This document shows positions 25,383 through 32,379 of a DNA stretch of 38,146 nt, in pieces. Location: contig CAJTVE010000025.1 in the NCBI GenBank assembly GCA_910579655.1, forward strand, positions 1-38,146, read 5' to 3'. Within the stretch, counting starts at the first letter, position 1; each line of letters starts with the position of its first letter. The notes under the pieces were generated by a model. It saw nothing but the letters and a program-made list of their open reading frames with translations. It was not told the origin of the DNA and ran no database searches. The stretch comes from an uncultured Allobaculum sp. (lineage in GTDB: Bacteria > Bacillota_I > Bacilli_A > Erysipelotrichales > Erysipelotrichaceae). A program made the translations under genes and the position numbers.

Positions 25383-25494
25383 ATTTTGACGACTCTCATA
25401 AATTCGAAACACCTTTAGGTTTCATGGATTTTATATTAACCATTTTTCGTTTTTCCTACATTCAGAAGCGAAAGATGGTATTTTTTATTTGAAT

Positions 25495-27271
25495 AAATAT
25501 TAACTTTTTATTAAGCGTTGGATTGAGCGTTGAAAACTTAACACTTTTTCTGCGGGATCCTGCCGATCAGAAAAACGGCTTTTAGAAAGGAGCAGTCGAG
25601 ATGTTAACCGTTTCTAGTACTCACCAGGATTTTTTACAGGCTCTCAACGTCCAAATAGCCATCATGCACTCTTCGCAGATTGACAGGCTTAACGATCTGT
25701 TATACCCCGTGGCTTTACGTAAGGTCATTCTGCTTAATCTGGATCCAGTTATAGATGTGGTTTCTCACCTGTATTCCTCCAGAGGGCGACCTGCTGCCGA
25801 TCCCCGGATGCTTATTCGTTCTCTTGTTCTTATGTATCACTTCCAGGAAACCAGTATTCAGTTATGGCATGACCGCCTTGAGTACGACTTTTTACTCCGG
25901 GTACTTTGCGGCATCAGTGGACGCAACCCAGCAGTCGGGACCTATTATTCCTTAATGGATCGACTTTATCTGTGGGATATTTCTGTGAACATCCTTCCCG
26001 CAGGAAAGAATAATAGGCCTAAGAAAGCTAAAAAGCCAAAAGGCAGGCCGGGACGAAAGCCAAAAAACTCTGCCAGTCCTCCAGATTCTGATATTGATCA
26101 GTCCGGGACACCAAATCCAACCAGAAAGGGAGAAAAAATGAACCTGAATCCTCCCGGGGCGACAACCTCCCTGGCGATTCAGGCTCAAATGGGTGAGATT
26201 GACCCAGAAAGGTCTATCAGGATTCTTCAAGTTCTATTTAAAGAAATTGCGGTGGAACCATCTATCGCAATGGGCCTGATCGATCCGGGTAATCTCATTC
26301 TTTCGGGTGATGGAACCGCTGTCTATGTTCACGCAAACAACAGAGGTCATTATCTATTAGAATACACTGGAACCGAAAAATTTGATACCCTTCGTCGTTA
26401 TTCTGATCCTGATGCCAGTATTGGTTTTGACAGTGATAAGGGAGATTGCTATTTTGGCTTTACAGGCTATTTTAACGTTGTTCATAACTCCGATAAAAAT
26501 ATTGATCTGCCAATCCACTTTATGATCGAATCTGCCAGAGAACACGATTCAACCATTTCGATTAAAGCAATAAACCAGGTCAGGCACTTATATCCGAACA
26601 TAAACATTACTCATCTCTGTCTGGACAGCGCCAGTGATAATGAAGCGACTTTTCAGCTGTGCGAAAACTGGTCTATCAATCCCGTTATCTACCTCAATAA
26701 AAGAAGAGGAAAAGGAACCGAAAAAGGCAACGTAACCATTCCCTCTACCGGCAAGCCAATATGCAAATCAGGCGAAGAGATGTACTGTACTGGTTTTGAC
26801 AAAACACATAATGCCTATAAATATCGCTGTCCGTATGTTATGAAGCGAATTCCGGAGTGCTCCCATCGTGACGAATGTTCCAAAGGTACCTATGGCCTCT
26901 CCGTCTACCTGAAGTGCAACAGTGCCAGAGAAAGGGCTATGCAGAAGCATGGAACCAAAGAGTGGAAGACAGTTTATAACAATCGGACAAGCTGTGAGCG
27001 ACTCAACAATCGTTGTCTAAATGATTACGGTCTTCATAAAACGAAAACACGTACTCAGCGCCGTATATCATTTGTAACCTTTCTCGGATGTGTAAACATT
27101 CATACAGATACCTGGTTAAAAGAGGAAAAGGCAGTCAATGGCTAGTGTTAAAAATTAAATTTGTATCCTTACTTTTTTTAGTGCGGCCTTTTTTTCAGAT
27201 CGACTGAAACTGACTTCTCAAAACTTTCTTTGAGAAAGACAGAACTAATAAAAGCCGCTTAGTTAATATTT
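25495..27271 (+). mobile_element. insertion sequence, IS1182/IS5-superfamily-like
   Basis: About 1.8 kb around one DDE transposase gene. The best outer inverted repeats seen are AAATATTAACT (25495-25505) and AGTTAATATTT (27261-27271), both followed inward by AAGCG. An inner pair CGATCAGAAAAA (25564-25575) / TTTTTCAGATCG (27191-27202) is an alternative boundary. No clear target duplication was found, so the ends are tentative. Confidence 0.5.
25601..27145 (+). CDS. DDE transposase, IS1182-like
   Basis: A 514-residue transposase that appears intact. The N-terminal DUF772-type region (RPAADPRMLIRSLVLMYHFQ, then RVLCGISGRNPAVGTYYSLM) binds DNA. A basic Lys/Pro/Arg-rich stretch (about 135-180) resembles a spacer. 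The RNase H-like catalytic part has SGDGTAVYVH (first Asp), LCLDSASDNEATF (second Asp) and NNRTSCERLNNR (Glu). A Cys-rich insert (CTGFDK...CPYV...CSHRDECSKG) may bind zinc. AAAGGAG lies 8 bases before the ATG. It inserted between the toxin-like gene and the isomerase gene. Confidence 0.9.
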   Translation: MLTVSSTHQDFLQALNVQIAIMHSSQIDRLNDLLYPVALRKVILLNLDPVIDVVSHLYSSRGRPAADPRMLIRSLVLMYHFQETSIQLWHDRLEYDFLLRVLCGISGRNPAVGTYYSLMDRLYLWDISVNILPAGKNNRPKKAKKPKGRPGRKPKNSASPPDSDIDQSGTPNPTRKGEKMNLNPPGATTSLAIQAQMGEIDPERSIRILQVLFKEIAVEPSIAMGLIDPGNLILSGDGTAVYVHANNRGHYLLEYTGTEKFDTLRRYSDPDASIGFDSDKGDCYFGFTGYFNVVHNSDKNIDLPIHFMIESAREHDSTISIKAINQVRHLYPNINITHLCLDSASDNEATFQLCENWSINPVIYLNKRRGKGTEKGNVTIPSTGKPICKSGEEMYCTGFDKTHNAYKYRCPYVMKRIPECSHRDECSKGTYGLSVYLKCNSARERAMQKHGTKEWKTVYNNRTSCERLNNRCLNDYGLHKTKTRTQRRISFVTFLGCVNIHTDTWLKEEKAVNG

Positions 27272-27554
27272 TCTTAATAATTAGTTAATAATTCATTCAG
27301 ATTCCTCCTAGAATTTATAAGAGGGCTCTTATTCATCAGTCAGCTGCTGCTCTTTCCTTCGCTTGTCAGTCAGCTGCTGTTTCTCGTTCTGTTTTTTGTT
27401 CTGTTTTTTAGTCGTCAGTCAGCTGCCGGTTTTGGGTTTGCTGGTCTGCTGCTGTTCTTATTTCTTTTTGGTTTTTGCTCATCAATGGCTGCCAATTTTC
27501 ATGAAGCTTCTCGATTTGCGGCTATTTTGGTCTCGTCTTTTTGGATCCATCGTC
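27272..27554. other. non-coding, T-rich region
   Basis: Nearly 300 bases between the insertion sequence and the 3' end of the isomerase gene. It contains three copies of a 13-base repeat and no gene. Confidence 0.4.
27337..27428. repeat. three dispersed copies of CAGTCAGCTGCTG
   Basis: Copies at 27337-27349 and 27367-27379 are exact; the one at 27416-27428 ends CCG. Spacing is 30 and 49 bp. They contain the palindrome CAGCTG. No known role; possibly a replication-slippage tract or protein sites. Confidence 0.5.
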
Positions 27555-29318
27555 CTAAACACGAACTCTAGCGCAGATCACCGCAATCTGATCGGTATTT
27601 CCTTTGTTTGTTGGAACAATTCGATAGTTTTTTACACTTTCCGGAATGATGAAGGTTTCGCCATAATGAACGGTCAATGGTTCCAGATCAGGATTGAGCG
27701 GCTCGATGCAGGCCTCTTCGCCTTCAATCAGGTTGAGAACATTCACGGATTCTTCGGTGCTGAACTCGGCCGGCTCGCTCATCCACGCCCGGCGGGTTTC
27801 AATAAACTCGAGTTCATGCAGGCCAGTGCGTTCTTCCTTAAACGTTTCCGTTTCATTCAGTGTGTGAATATCGCTGACCAGGTTGTTTTTGCACCAGTCA
27901 GTTGTGCGATCATACTGGATATTTTTAGCCCCGTGTTCGATATTGATCGGACGCGGTTTGCCATCCAGACCCACTCTTCCCCAGTCCCAGAGTTTCATTG
28001 TGAAAATATAAGGAGTAGCACTGATTTCCAGAACAACCGTTCCAGAGCCAGAGCAATGCACGGTCCCTGCTGGAATCAAAACGTGGTCATGTTTTTTGAC
28101 TGGAAAGCAGTTCACAAATTTCGCATCCTCAAACGGTTCACCGGTCTCATTAGAATGTTTTAAAGCCGCGATGAATTCATCCGGATTCACGCCATCTTTG
28201 ACGCCAAGGTAGACATGAGCCGAATCATCAGCATCCAGAATGTAGTAGCTTTCATCCTGGGTATACGCCATTCCAAACTGTTCTTTGATGTATTCTGTCA
28301 GTGGATGAACCTGCAGCGAAAGATTGCCGCCATTCATCGTGTCAAGAAAGTCGAAACGAATCGGAAATTCAGCACCGAAGCGTGAGAAGACTTTTGGTCC
28401 CAGCAAGCTTTTTGGTGCCAGCTTGACCAAGTTCATTGCCGGCATATCAAAGGGAACCCCATTGACGTTGGCACAGATGGCATTTTCTTCAGGAACTCCA
28501 TCAAAAGCCCATGCATAGTGGGTTTTCTGGGGCTTCAGTCCAAAGTTTTCTTCCATCCAGGTACCGCCCCAGATGCCTTCATCAAAGTAGGGCACCAGCC
28601 GGAAAGGAGTCTGGGAGAATTTTTCGATTGCCTGGTCAAAGGCTTCTTTGGTGATCATTTTGGGATCGTCTTTGGCATTGGTATCGATCAGATACTGACA
28701 ATGACTGAGGACGTCGAGCTTATGGCGGTCCATGACGCGCCATTCTACAAAATAGCCGCGCTTGTATTTGCGCAGGATATCCTCGCCATAATTGCCAGCT
28801 TCCCAGTTATCCATGCCAGCCCGATAGCGAAGCTGGATTTCCCAGCGGGTCAGATCACAATAGATCGTCAGGTCTGCCCTGGCAGCCAGATCCGCCCCTT
28901 CGCCATAGACAACGACCAGGCCTTTCAGGTTTTTAATCGTCTCTTTTAAATCCGCCAGTTTTTGGAGATCAAAGAAGTCCTTCATCTTATGGGTGGACAT
29001 CGAGCCAAACACCCGGTCATCCGTCAGGTTGTATTCGAGCATGGTCTGCAATTCTGCTTCTGGCTTTTTGGCCTGCAGCACATCGATGACATGATCTGGT
29101 TCAAGAGGAGCGATCAACTCTTCAAACAGTTCGTCTTTATCGGTTCCGTGATAGTCATCGATGCAGATCACCACTCTGTCTTTCTTTTCATTGGCTTTGA
29201 TTTGCGCAAGGCGGGATTGAATTTCATCCCGGATGGCTGCCCACCCTCTAAATGAATCCTTTTTATCCGTCTGGATTTTGAGTTCTGGATGTTTTACATA
29301 GTTAACGGTTCTCTTCAT
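27555..29318 (-). CDS. manA: class I mannose-6-phosphate isomerase with N-terminal kinase-like domain
   Basis: 587 residues, about twice a usual ManA. Residues about 1-225 resemble a nucleoside-kinase/uridine-kinase fold (RVVICIDDYHGTDKDELFEE, DLTIYCDLTRWEIQLRY) but I see no P-loop, so this part may be non-catalytic or regulatory. Residues about 240-587 are the zinc cupin isomerase, which converts mannose 6-phosphate and fructose 6-phosphate: WGGTW, LSLQVHP with a zinc-binding His, ESYYILD, LIPAGTVHCSGSGTVVLEIS and WDWGRV. AAAGGTG precedes the ATG. An inverted repeat at 29374-29391 lies upstream. A PTS remnant next to it hints at a former sugar-use locus. Confidence 0.88.
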   Translation of the reverse strand: MKRTVNYVKHPELKIQTDKKDSFRGWAAIRDEIQSRLAQIKANEKKDRVVICIDDYHGTDKDELFEELIAPLEPDHVIDVLQAKKPEAELQTMLEYNLTDDRVFGSMSTHKMKDFFDLQKLADLKETIKNLKGLVVVYGEGADLAARADLTIYCDLTRWEIQLRYRAGMDNWEAGNYGEDILRKYKRGYFVEWRVMDRHKLDVLSHCQYLIDTNAKDDPKMITKEAFDQAIEKFSQTPFRLVPYFDEGIWGGTWMEENFGLKPQKTHYAWAFDGVPEENAICANVNGVPFDMPAMNLVKLAPKSLLGPKVFSRFGAEFPIRFDFLDTMNGGNLSLQVHPLTEYIKEQFGMAYTQDESYYILDADDSAHVYLGVKDGVNPDEFIAALKHSNETGEPFEDAKFVNCFPVKKHDHVLIPAGTVHCSGSGTVVLEISATPYIFTMKLWDWGRVGLDGKPRPINIEHGAKNIQYDRTTDWCKNNLVSDIHTLNETETFKEERTGLHELEFIETRRAWMSEPAEFSTEESVNVLNLIEGEEACIEPLNPDLEPLTVHYGETFIIPESVKNYRIVPTNKGNTDQIAVICARVRV

Positions 29319-29373
29319 GCTTACTCACCTTTACGTTTTTCTTTTTTGAGACTACTGATATAGTTTTATCTCT

Positions 29374-29391
29374 TTAAAGCATTGGCTTTAA
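29374..29391. promoter_or_regulatory. possible operator of the isomerase gene
   Basis: TTAAAGC-ATTG-GCTTTAA, a perfect 7-bp inverted repeat 56 bases before the ATG at 29318, in the expected promoter zone. Regulator unknown. Confidence 0.4.
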
Positions 29392-29552
29392 TGCCTTTAT
29401 AGTTCTGATCCTGAGGCGTATACAGTGTCAGATGTCATGTCTTGGCAAAGCTTATTTCATTTTTCTGATCGCAGAATGCATGACGGTCCTTTGTGTTTTC
29501 GATATTGACTTGACCGGCCAGGCCTTTCCAGTAGCGCTGCCTGCTTCTTTTA

Positions 29553-29588
29553 AAAAGCCGATCCGAATTGAGAAGAAATTCGGATCGG
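29553..29588 (-). terminator. intrinsic terminator
   Basis: CCGATCCGAATT (29558-29569) pairs perfectly with AATTCGGATCGG (29577-29588); a T-run follows on the minus strand. It ends the former PTS gene. Confidence 0.8.
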
Positions 29589-29599
29589 AAAGTTCTGGA

Positions 29600-29956
29600 T
29601 TAAGCGGCCAGACCGAAGAAAGAGCAGATCTTGATCAAAATCCACATCAGAATATTTCCACCTTCGTCCCAGCTTGCAAACATGGCGCCATTTTTGATCT
29701 GGTCGACAAACAATCCCGTATCCAGGCAGAGTTTGGTTCCAATTGGCGCGACATTGCTTGCGATCAGCATCGCAATGGCAATCCATATAGAAGCGATGAT
29801 GACAGTATGAACAATGTTGCCTTTGGTATAAGGAACCATTCCACCAATCCAATACGGCAGACAAGCCAGCGAAGCAATGGGCAAGAAGTTGCAGCCTGGC
29901 ATGAAGGCAGCAATCAGTAAAGAAATCGAGTACAAATAAAAGCAGAACGAGTCCAC
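29600..29956 (-). pseudogene. remnant of a PTS IIC permease (galactitol type)
   Basis: An open frame of 118 residues with three or four hydrophobic segments that matches only the C-terminal end of GatC-type EIIC proteins (full length about 420-450): AAFMPGCNFLPIASLACLPY, PYTKGNIVHTVIIASI, SNVAPIGTKL and DEGGNILMW. The likely start is a GTG inside a hairpin belonging to the gene upstream, with no ribosome site, so it is a 5'-truncated remnant and not a working gene. Its own terminator (29553-29588) survives. Family call by motif memory. Confidence 0.6.
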
Positions 29957-29999
29957 CTAGACCATCAGGTCAAGTTAGATTGGAGTTCGTTCTGCTTTT
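29938..29999 (-). terminator. hairpin after the MazG-like gene, possible terminator
   Basis: AAAAGCAGAACGA (29938-29950) and TCGTTCTGCTTTT (29987-29999) form a perfect 13-bp stem with a 36-base loop. On the minus strand a T-tract closes the 3' arm. The large loop is unusual and similar in plan to the hairpin at 11052-11118. Confidence 0.6.
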
Positions 30000-30007
30000 T
30001 CGTTTTG

Positions 30008-30328
30008 TTAGAGTTCTGTATATTTCGTATTTTTGCCTTTGGCTTTTTCTACCGGGTATTTTTTGAGGGTTGTCTGGAGTTTATCATGAACAATCTGGGC
30101 TGGATCCAGATGCAGTTTATCGCAAAGCATCAGGCAATACGATAAAACATCGGCCAGTTCTGCTTTGACCTGCTCCAGATCATAATGGGAATCCCACTGG
30201 AAGCATTCCAGCAATTCTGCTCCTTCAATTACAATCGATTTGGCCAGATTTTCCGGCGAGTGAAACTGATTCCAGTCTCTTTCTTCCGTCATCTGGTTCA
30301 ATTCTTCCGTTACAGTCTGAATATCCAT
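30008..30328 (-). CDS. MazG-like nucleotide pyrophosphohydrolase
   Basis: A 106-residue all-alpha NTP pyrophosphatase of the MazG/RS21-C6 (DCTPP1-like) group, which hydrolyses dNTPs or NTPs to the monophosphate and cleans modified nucleotides. Metal-binding acids are in SIVIEGAELLECF (ExxxE) and VKAELADVLSYCLML (ExxD). The first motif WNQFHSPENLAKS is the usual start of the family. AAAGGAAA precedes the ATG. It lies just downstream of the ATPase/TOPRIM pair on the same strand, 64 bases away, so it could be co-transcribed, though the composition differs. Confidence 0.9.
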   Translation of the reverse strand: MDIQTVTEELNQMTEERDWNQFHSPENLAKSIVIEGAELLECFQWDSHYDLEQVKAELADVLSYCLMLCDKLHLDPAQIVHDKLQTTLKKYPVEKAKGKNTKYTEL

Positions 30329-30392
30329 AGTTTCCTTTCAAGCAAATTAAATATATTGGCAATATTTGATAAACCACAATATCTATTCAGGG

Positions 30393-31133
30393 CTAAATCC
30401 AACCATCTCCAGAGCTTTTTTTGGCCTTGTCATTCAGATATTCATAATTATCTAAGATAAATACAAGAAGATTCGAATGTCTACGAAGAGATTCATATCC
30501 ATTTTTTAACACTTCCCAGCTTTCCAAATATTCGGTTTTTCCACTGGTTAATGAATCATCTGCAAAGAATTTAACGAAGCCAGGCAAATCATCTACATAT
30601 TTATCCAAAAATTCACGTGCAATATTGATTTTATCACTATTGCTGGCATTTCTCTTATAACCTGTAACATGATCCAAATTACATGAATTATAATAGATTT
30701 TAAATTCAATCTTCTTATTACATGTATATGGCATGTTGATCAGCATATTCAGATTATCCCTTTTTTGGTGATTTCTTTTAATAATAGCGTCTTTATTACT
30801 ATGTCTAATGCAATCATCTTCATAAACCGCATGTACTAGACCAGGATCTTCTACTACATCATCAGAGATATAACAACCATCAGAATCTGTTAAGAAGGCG
30901 ACTCTCAAAATATCTTTATCCTTGATTTTCAAAGATGCTTTAGCCCCTTTTACAACGTCTCCAACTTTTGATTTTGTTCTTTTTCGATCATAACTCGTCA
31001 TCAGATCACCACTTTGGAAAACAAAGTTTACTTGCGTTTCATCAAACAAGTCATCTAATAATCCCTCTAAAGCAATTTGATCAGTTGGTCCTTCGCACAG
31101 GACAATAATAAATTTAGGCTTTGCTCGGCTCAT
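30393..31133 (-). CDS. TOPRIM-domain-like protein, partner of the AAA ATPase
   Basis: 246 residues. IIVLCEGPTDQIALEGLL near the start gives a TOPRIM-type Glu14, and VAFLTDSDG gives Asp83 and Asp85, the acidic pair of a TOPRIM/RloB-type nuclease or binding fold. The rest is charged with no other recognised domain. It overlaps the end of the ATPase gene by 4 bases, so the two are translationally coupled. ATPase + TOPRIM pairs are known phage-defence modules (PARIS AriA/AriB, RloA/RloB, OLD-related); which of these this belongs to is not settled by eye. The gene is AT-rich compared with both neighbours, a sign of transfer. Confidence 0.75.
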   Translation of the reverse strand: MSRAKPKFIIVLCEGPTDQIALEGLLDDLFDETQVNFVFQSGDLMTSYDRKRTKSKVGDVVKGAKASLKIKDKDILRVAFLTDSDGCYISDDVVEDPGLVHAVYEDDCIRHSNKDAIIKRNHQKRDNLNMLINMPYTCNKKIEFKIYYNSCNLDHVTGYKRNASNSDKINIAREFLDKYVDDLPGFVKFFADDSLTSGKTEYLESWEVLKNGYESLRRHSNLLVFILDNYEYLNDKAKKSSGDGWI

Positions 31134-32350
31134 TCTTTACGTCCCGCCTTCAACAAAGCGCCTCTAAGTTTACTTGCTTTAACTGGTGTATTTAAAGGCG
31201 TTTTATCATTGATACCTAATAATACTTCACGCAAGTAGATATCTCTGAGATTATTTGTCTCCTTGATTCCATGAAATCTGATAAAGCGTTTAAACGGATC
31301 CATTGTGGTAAAAACCAGATGCTTTTTCTGCAGTCGCTCTAACGGCCGTAAGTTATGAGCAGTAAACAGCAGCTGACCTCTGCCCATATCCTCTAAAGCC
31401 ACCAAAAGCTCACCTAGAAGATGTTCATATACTCCGGCATCCATTTCATCGATCATTACACAACTGAATTGATTATTACAGTAAAAAATCAAAGAACTCA
31501 AAACAGAGAGAATTCGTTTAATTCCTTCAGATTCATACTTCAATTGAAGAGTATGTTCTTTTCTTCGACAGATTACGTCAAAGAGAGTAAGTTCAGTTCC
31601 ATCCCTCTCGACAATAGTTTCCGGATTACTTGCTTCTAATCTGAATCCAGGAATGATCACATCCATAACTATAGAAATCTGTCCGAAAACCTTCTCAACA
31701 TAGGGATAATGCCAAGTTGGAATACTCGTTTTTCTTTGATTTTCTTCCCGATAAACAATTGGAAACCTTCCTCTAAGCTTCTTCCTTCCATCATTAATTT
31801 GGCTGTTAATCAACAAAATATGTCCACTGACCTCGCCAATAGATCCGTTATCCATGATAAACAGTGCATCCCAAGCAAAATCACGTAAGGCATCACGAAT
31901 CTGAATAAGCAGTTTTACATCGTCATCATGTACGAGCTGGGCCAGAACCTTATCTGAGTCAGTCAGAAACAAAATTGATGAAGTTGGTTTTACATATGCA
32001 AATGCTAACAGACGTTCGATTGCTAAAGGATTCAGACGCGCTGTACCTTTAGCCGTACCGATAACAAGTTTTTGGTTTTTCCGATCGTAAGAAAAGAGTT
32101 TCTTCTTTGTTGACCATTTTTTGTTCTCATTATCATACTGACTGTACCAAAATTCCTCTGTACAAAGAACAGGTGCTTCTTTTCCTCCGATTTCATCAAT
32201 GGCAAAGCCAAAGCGGTATTCGTAAATAAACTTCTGGCTTCCTTCTTCATGAACAAATGTAAATGTATTTGTTGCCTTACGTGATTCTTTACTGATGTGC
32301 GATAAAGAAGTAATAGAAGTGTAAAAAATTTTGCCGTTCCTATCCGGCAC
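31130..32350 (-). CDS. AAA15/RloA-type ATPase, N-terminus lost to insertion
   Basis: 406 residues in the remaining frame. Seen: a strand-rich part with RFGFAIDE, an ABC-type signature ESEGIKR (about 273-279), Walker B CVMIDEMDAG (297-306) and the switch FTAHN (329-333). The Walker A motif, expected within about 50-70 residues before this start, is missing. The frame stays open upstream across the junction into the mobile element, with no stop, and the GTG at 32350 has no good ribosome site. So the gene was interrupted and the product cannot bind ATP normally. The missing part should be at the far end of the element, outside the window. Confidence 0.85.
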   Translation of the reverse strand: MPDRNGKIFYTSITSLSHISKESRKATNTFTFVHEEGSQKFIYEYRFGFAIDEIGGKEAPVLCTEEFWYSQYDNENKKWSTKKKLFSYDRKNQKLVIGTAKGTARLNPLAIERLLAFAYVKPTSSILFLTDSDKVLAQLVHDDDVKLLIQIRDALRDFAWDALFIMDNGSIGEVSGHILLINSQINDGRKKLRGRFPIVYREENQRKTSIPTWHYPYVEKVFGQISIVMDVIIPGFRLEASNPETIVERDGTELTLFDVICRRKEHTLQLKYESEGIKRILSVLSSLIFYCNNQFSCVMIDEMDAGVYEHLLGELLVALEDMGRGQLLFTAHNLRPLERLQKKHLVFTTMDPFKRFIRFHGIKETNNLRDIYLREVLLGINDKTPLNTPVKASKLRGALLKAGRKE

Positions 32351-32371
32351 TTGCGCATTGTGTCGGATAGG
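32339..32371. promoter_or_regulatory. candidate attachment site (attL/attR) of the mobile element
   Basis: CCTATCCG (32339-32346) and CGGATAGG (32364-32371) are perfect inverted arms; CAC/GTG inside them are also symmetric. It lies between the broken ATPase frame and the recombinase stop codon, the place expected for a large serine recombinase crossover site. The exact crossover dinucleotide is unknown. Confidence 0.5.
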
Positions 32372-32379
32372 TCGGGCGG

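Larger units (their letters stand above)
29319..29599. other. non-coding region upstream of the isomerase gene
   Basis: About 280 bases with a possible operator (29374-29391), the terminator 29553-29588 and no supported gene. Confidence 0.4.

Noticed and set aside
27363..28163. 266-residue plus-strand frame
   Set aside because: Mostly antisense to the isomerase gene, with a Phe/Cys-rich start from T-rich non-coding DNA.
32032..32358. 108-residue frame starting MRKCRIGTAKFF at the element junction
   Set aside because: It has an ATG, but runs in another frame across the ATPase gene and shows no family features.
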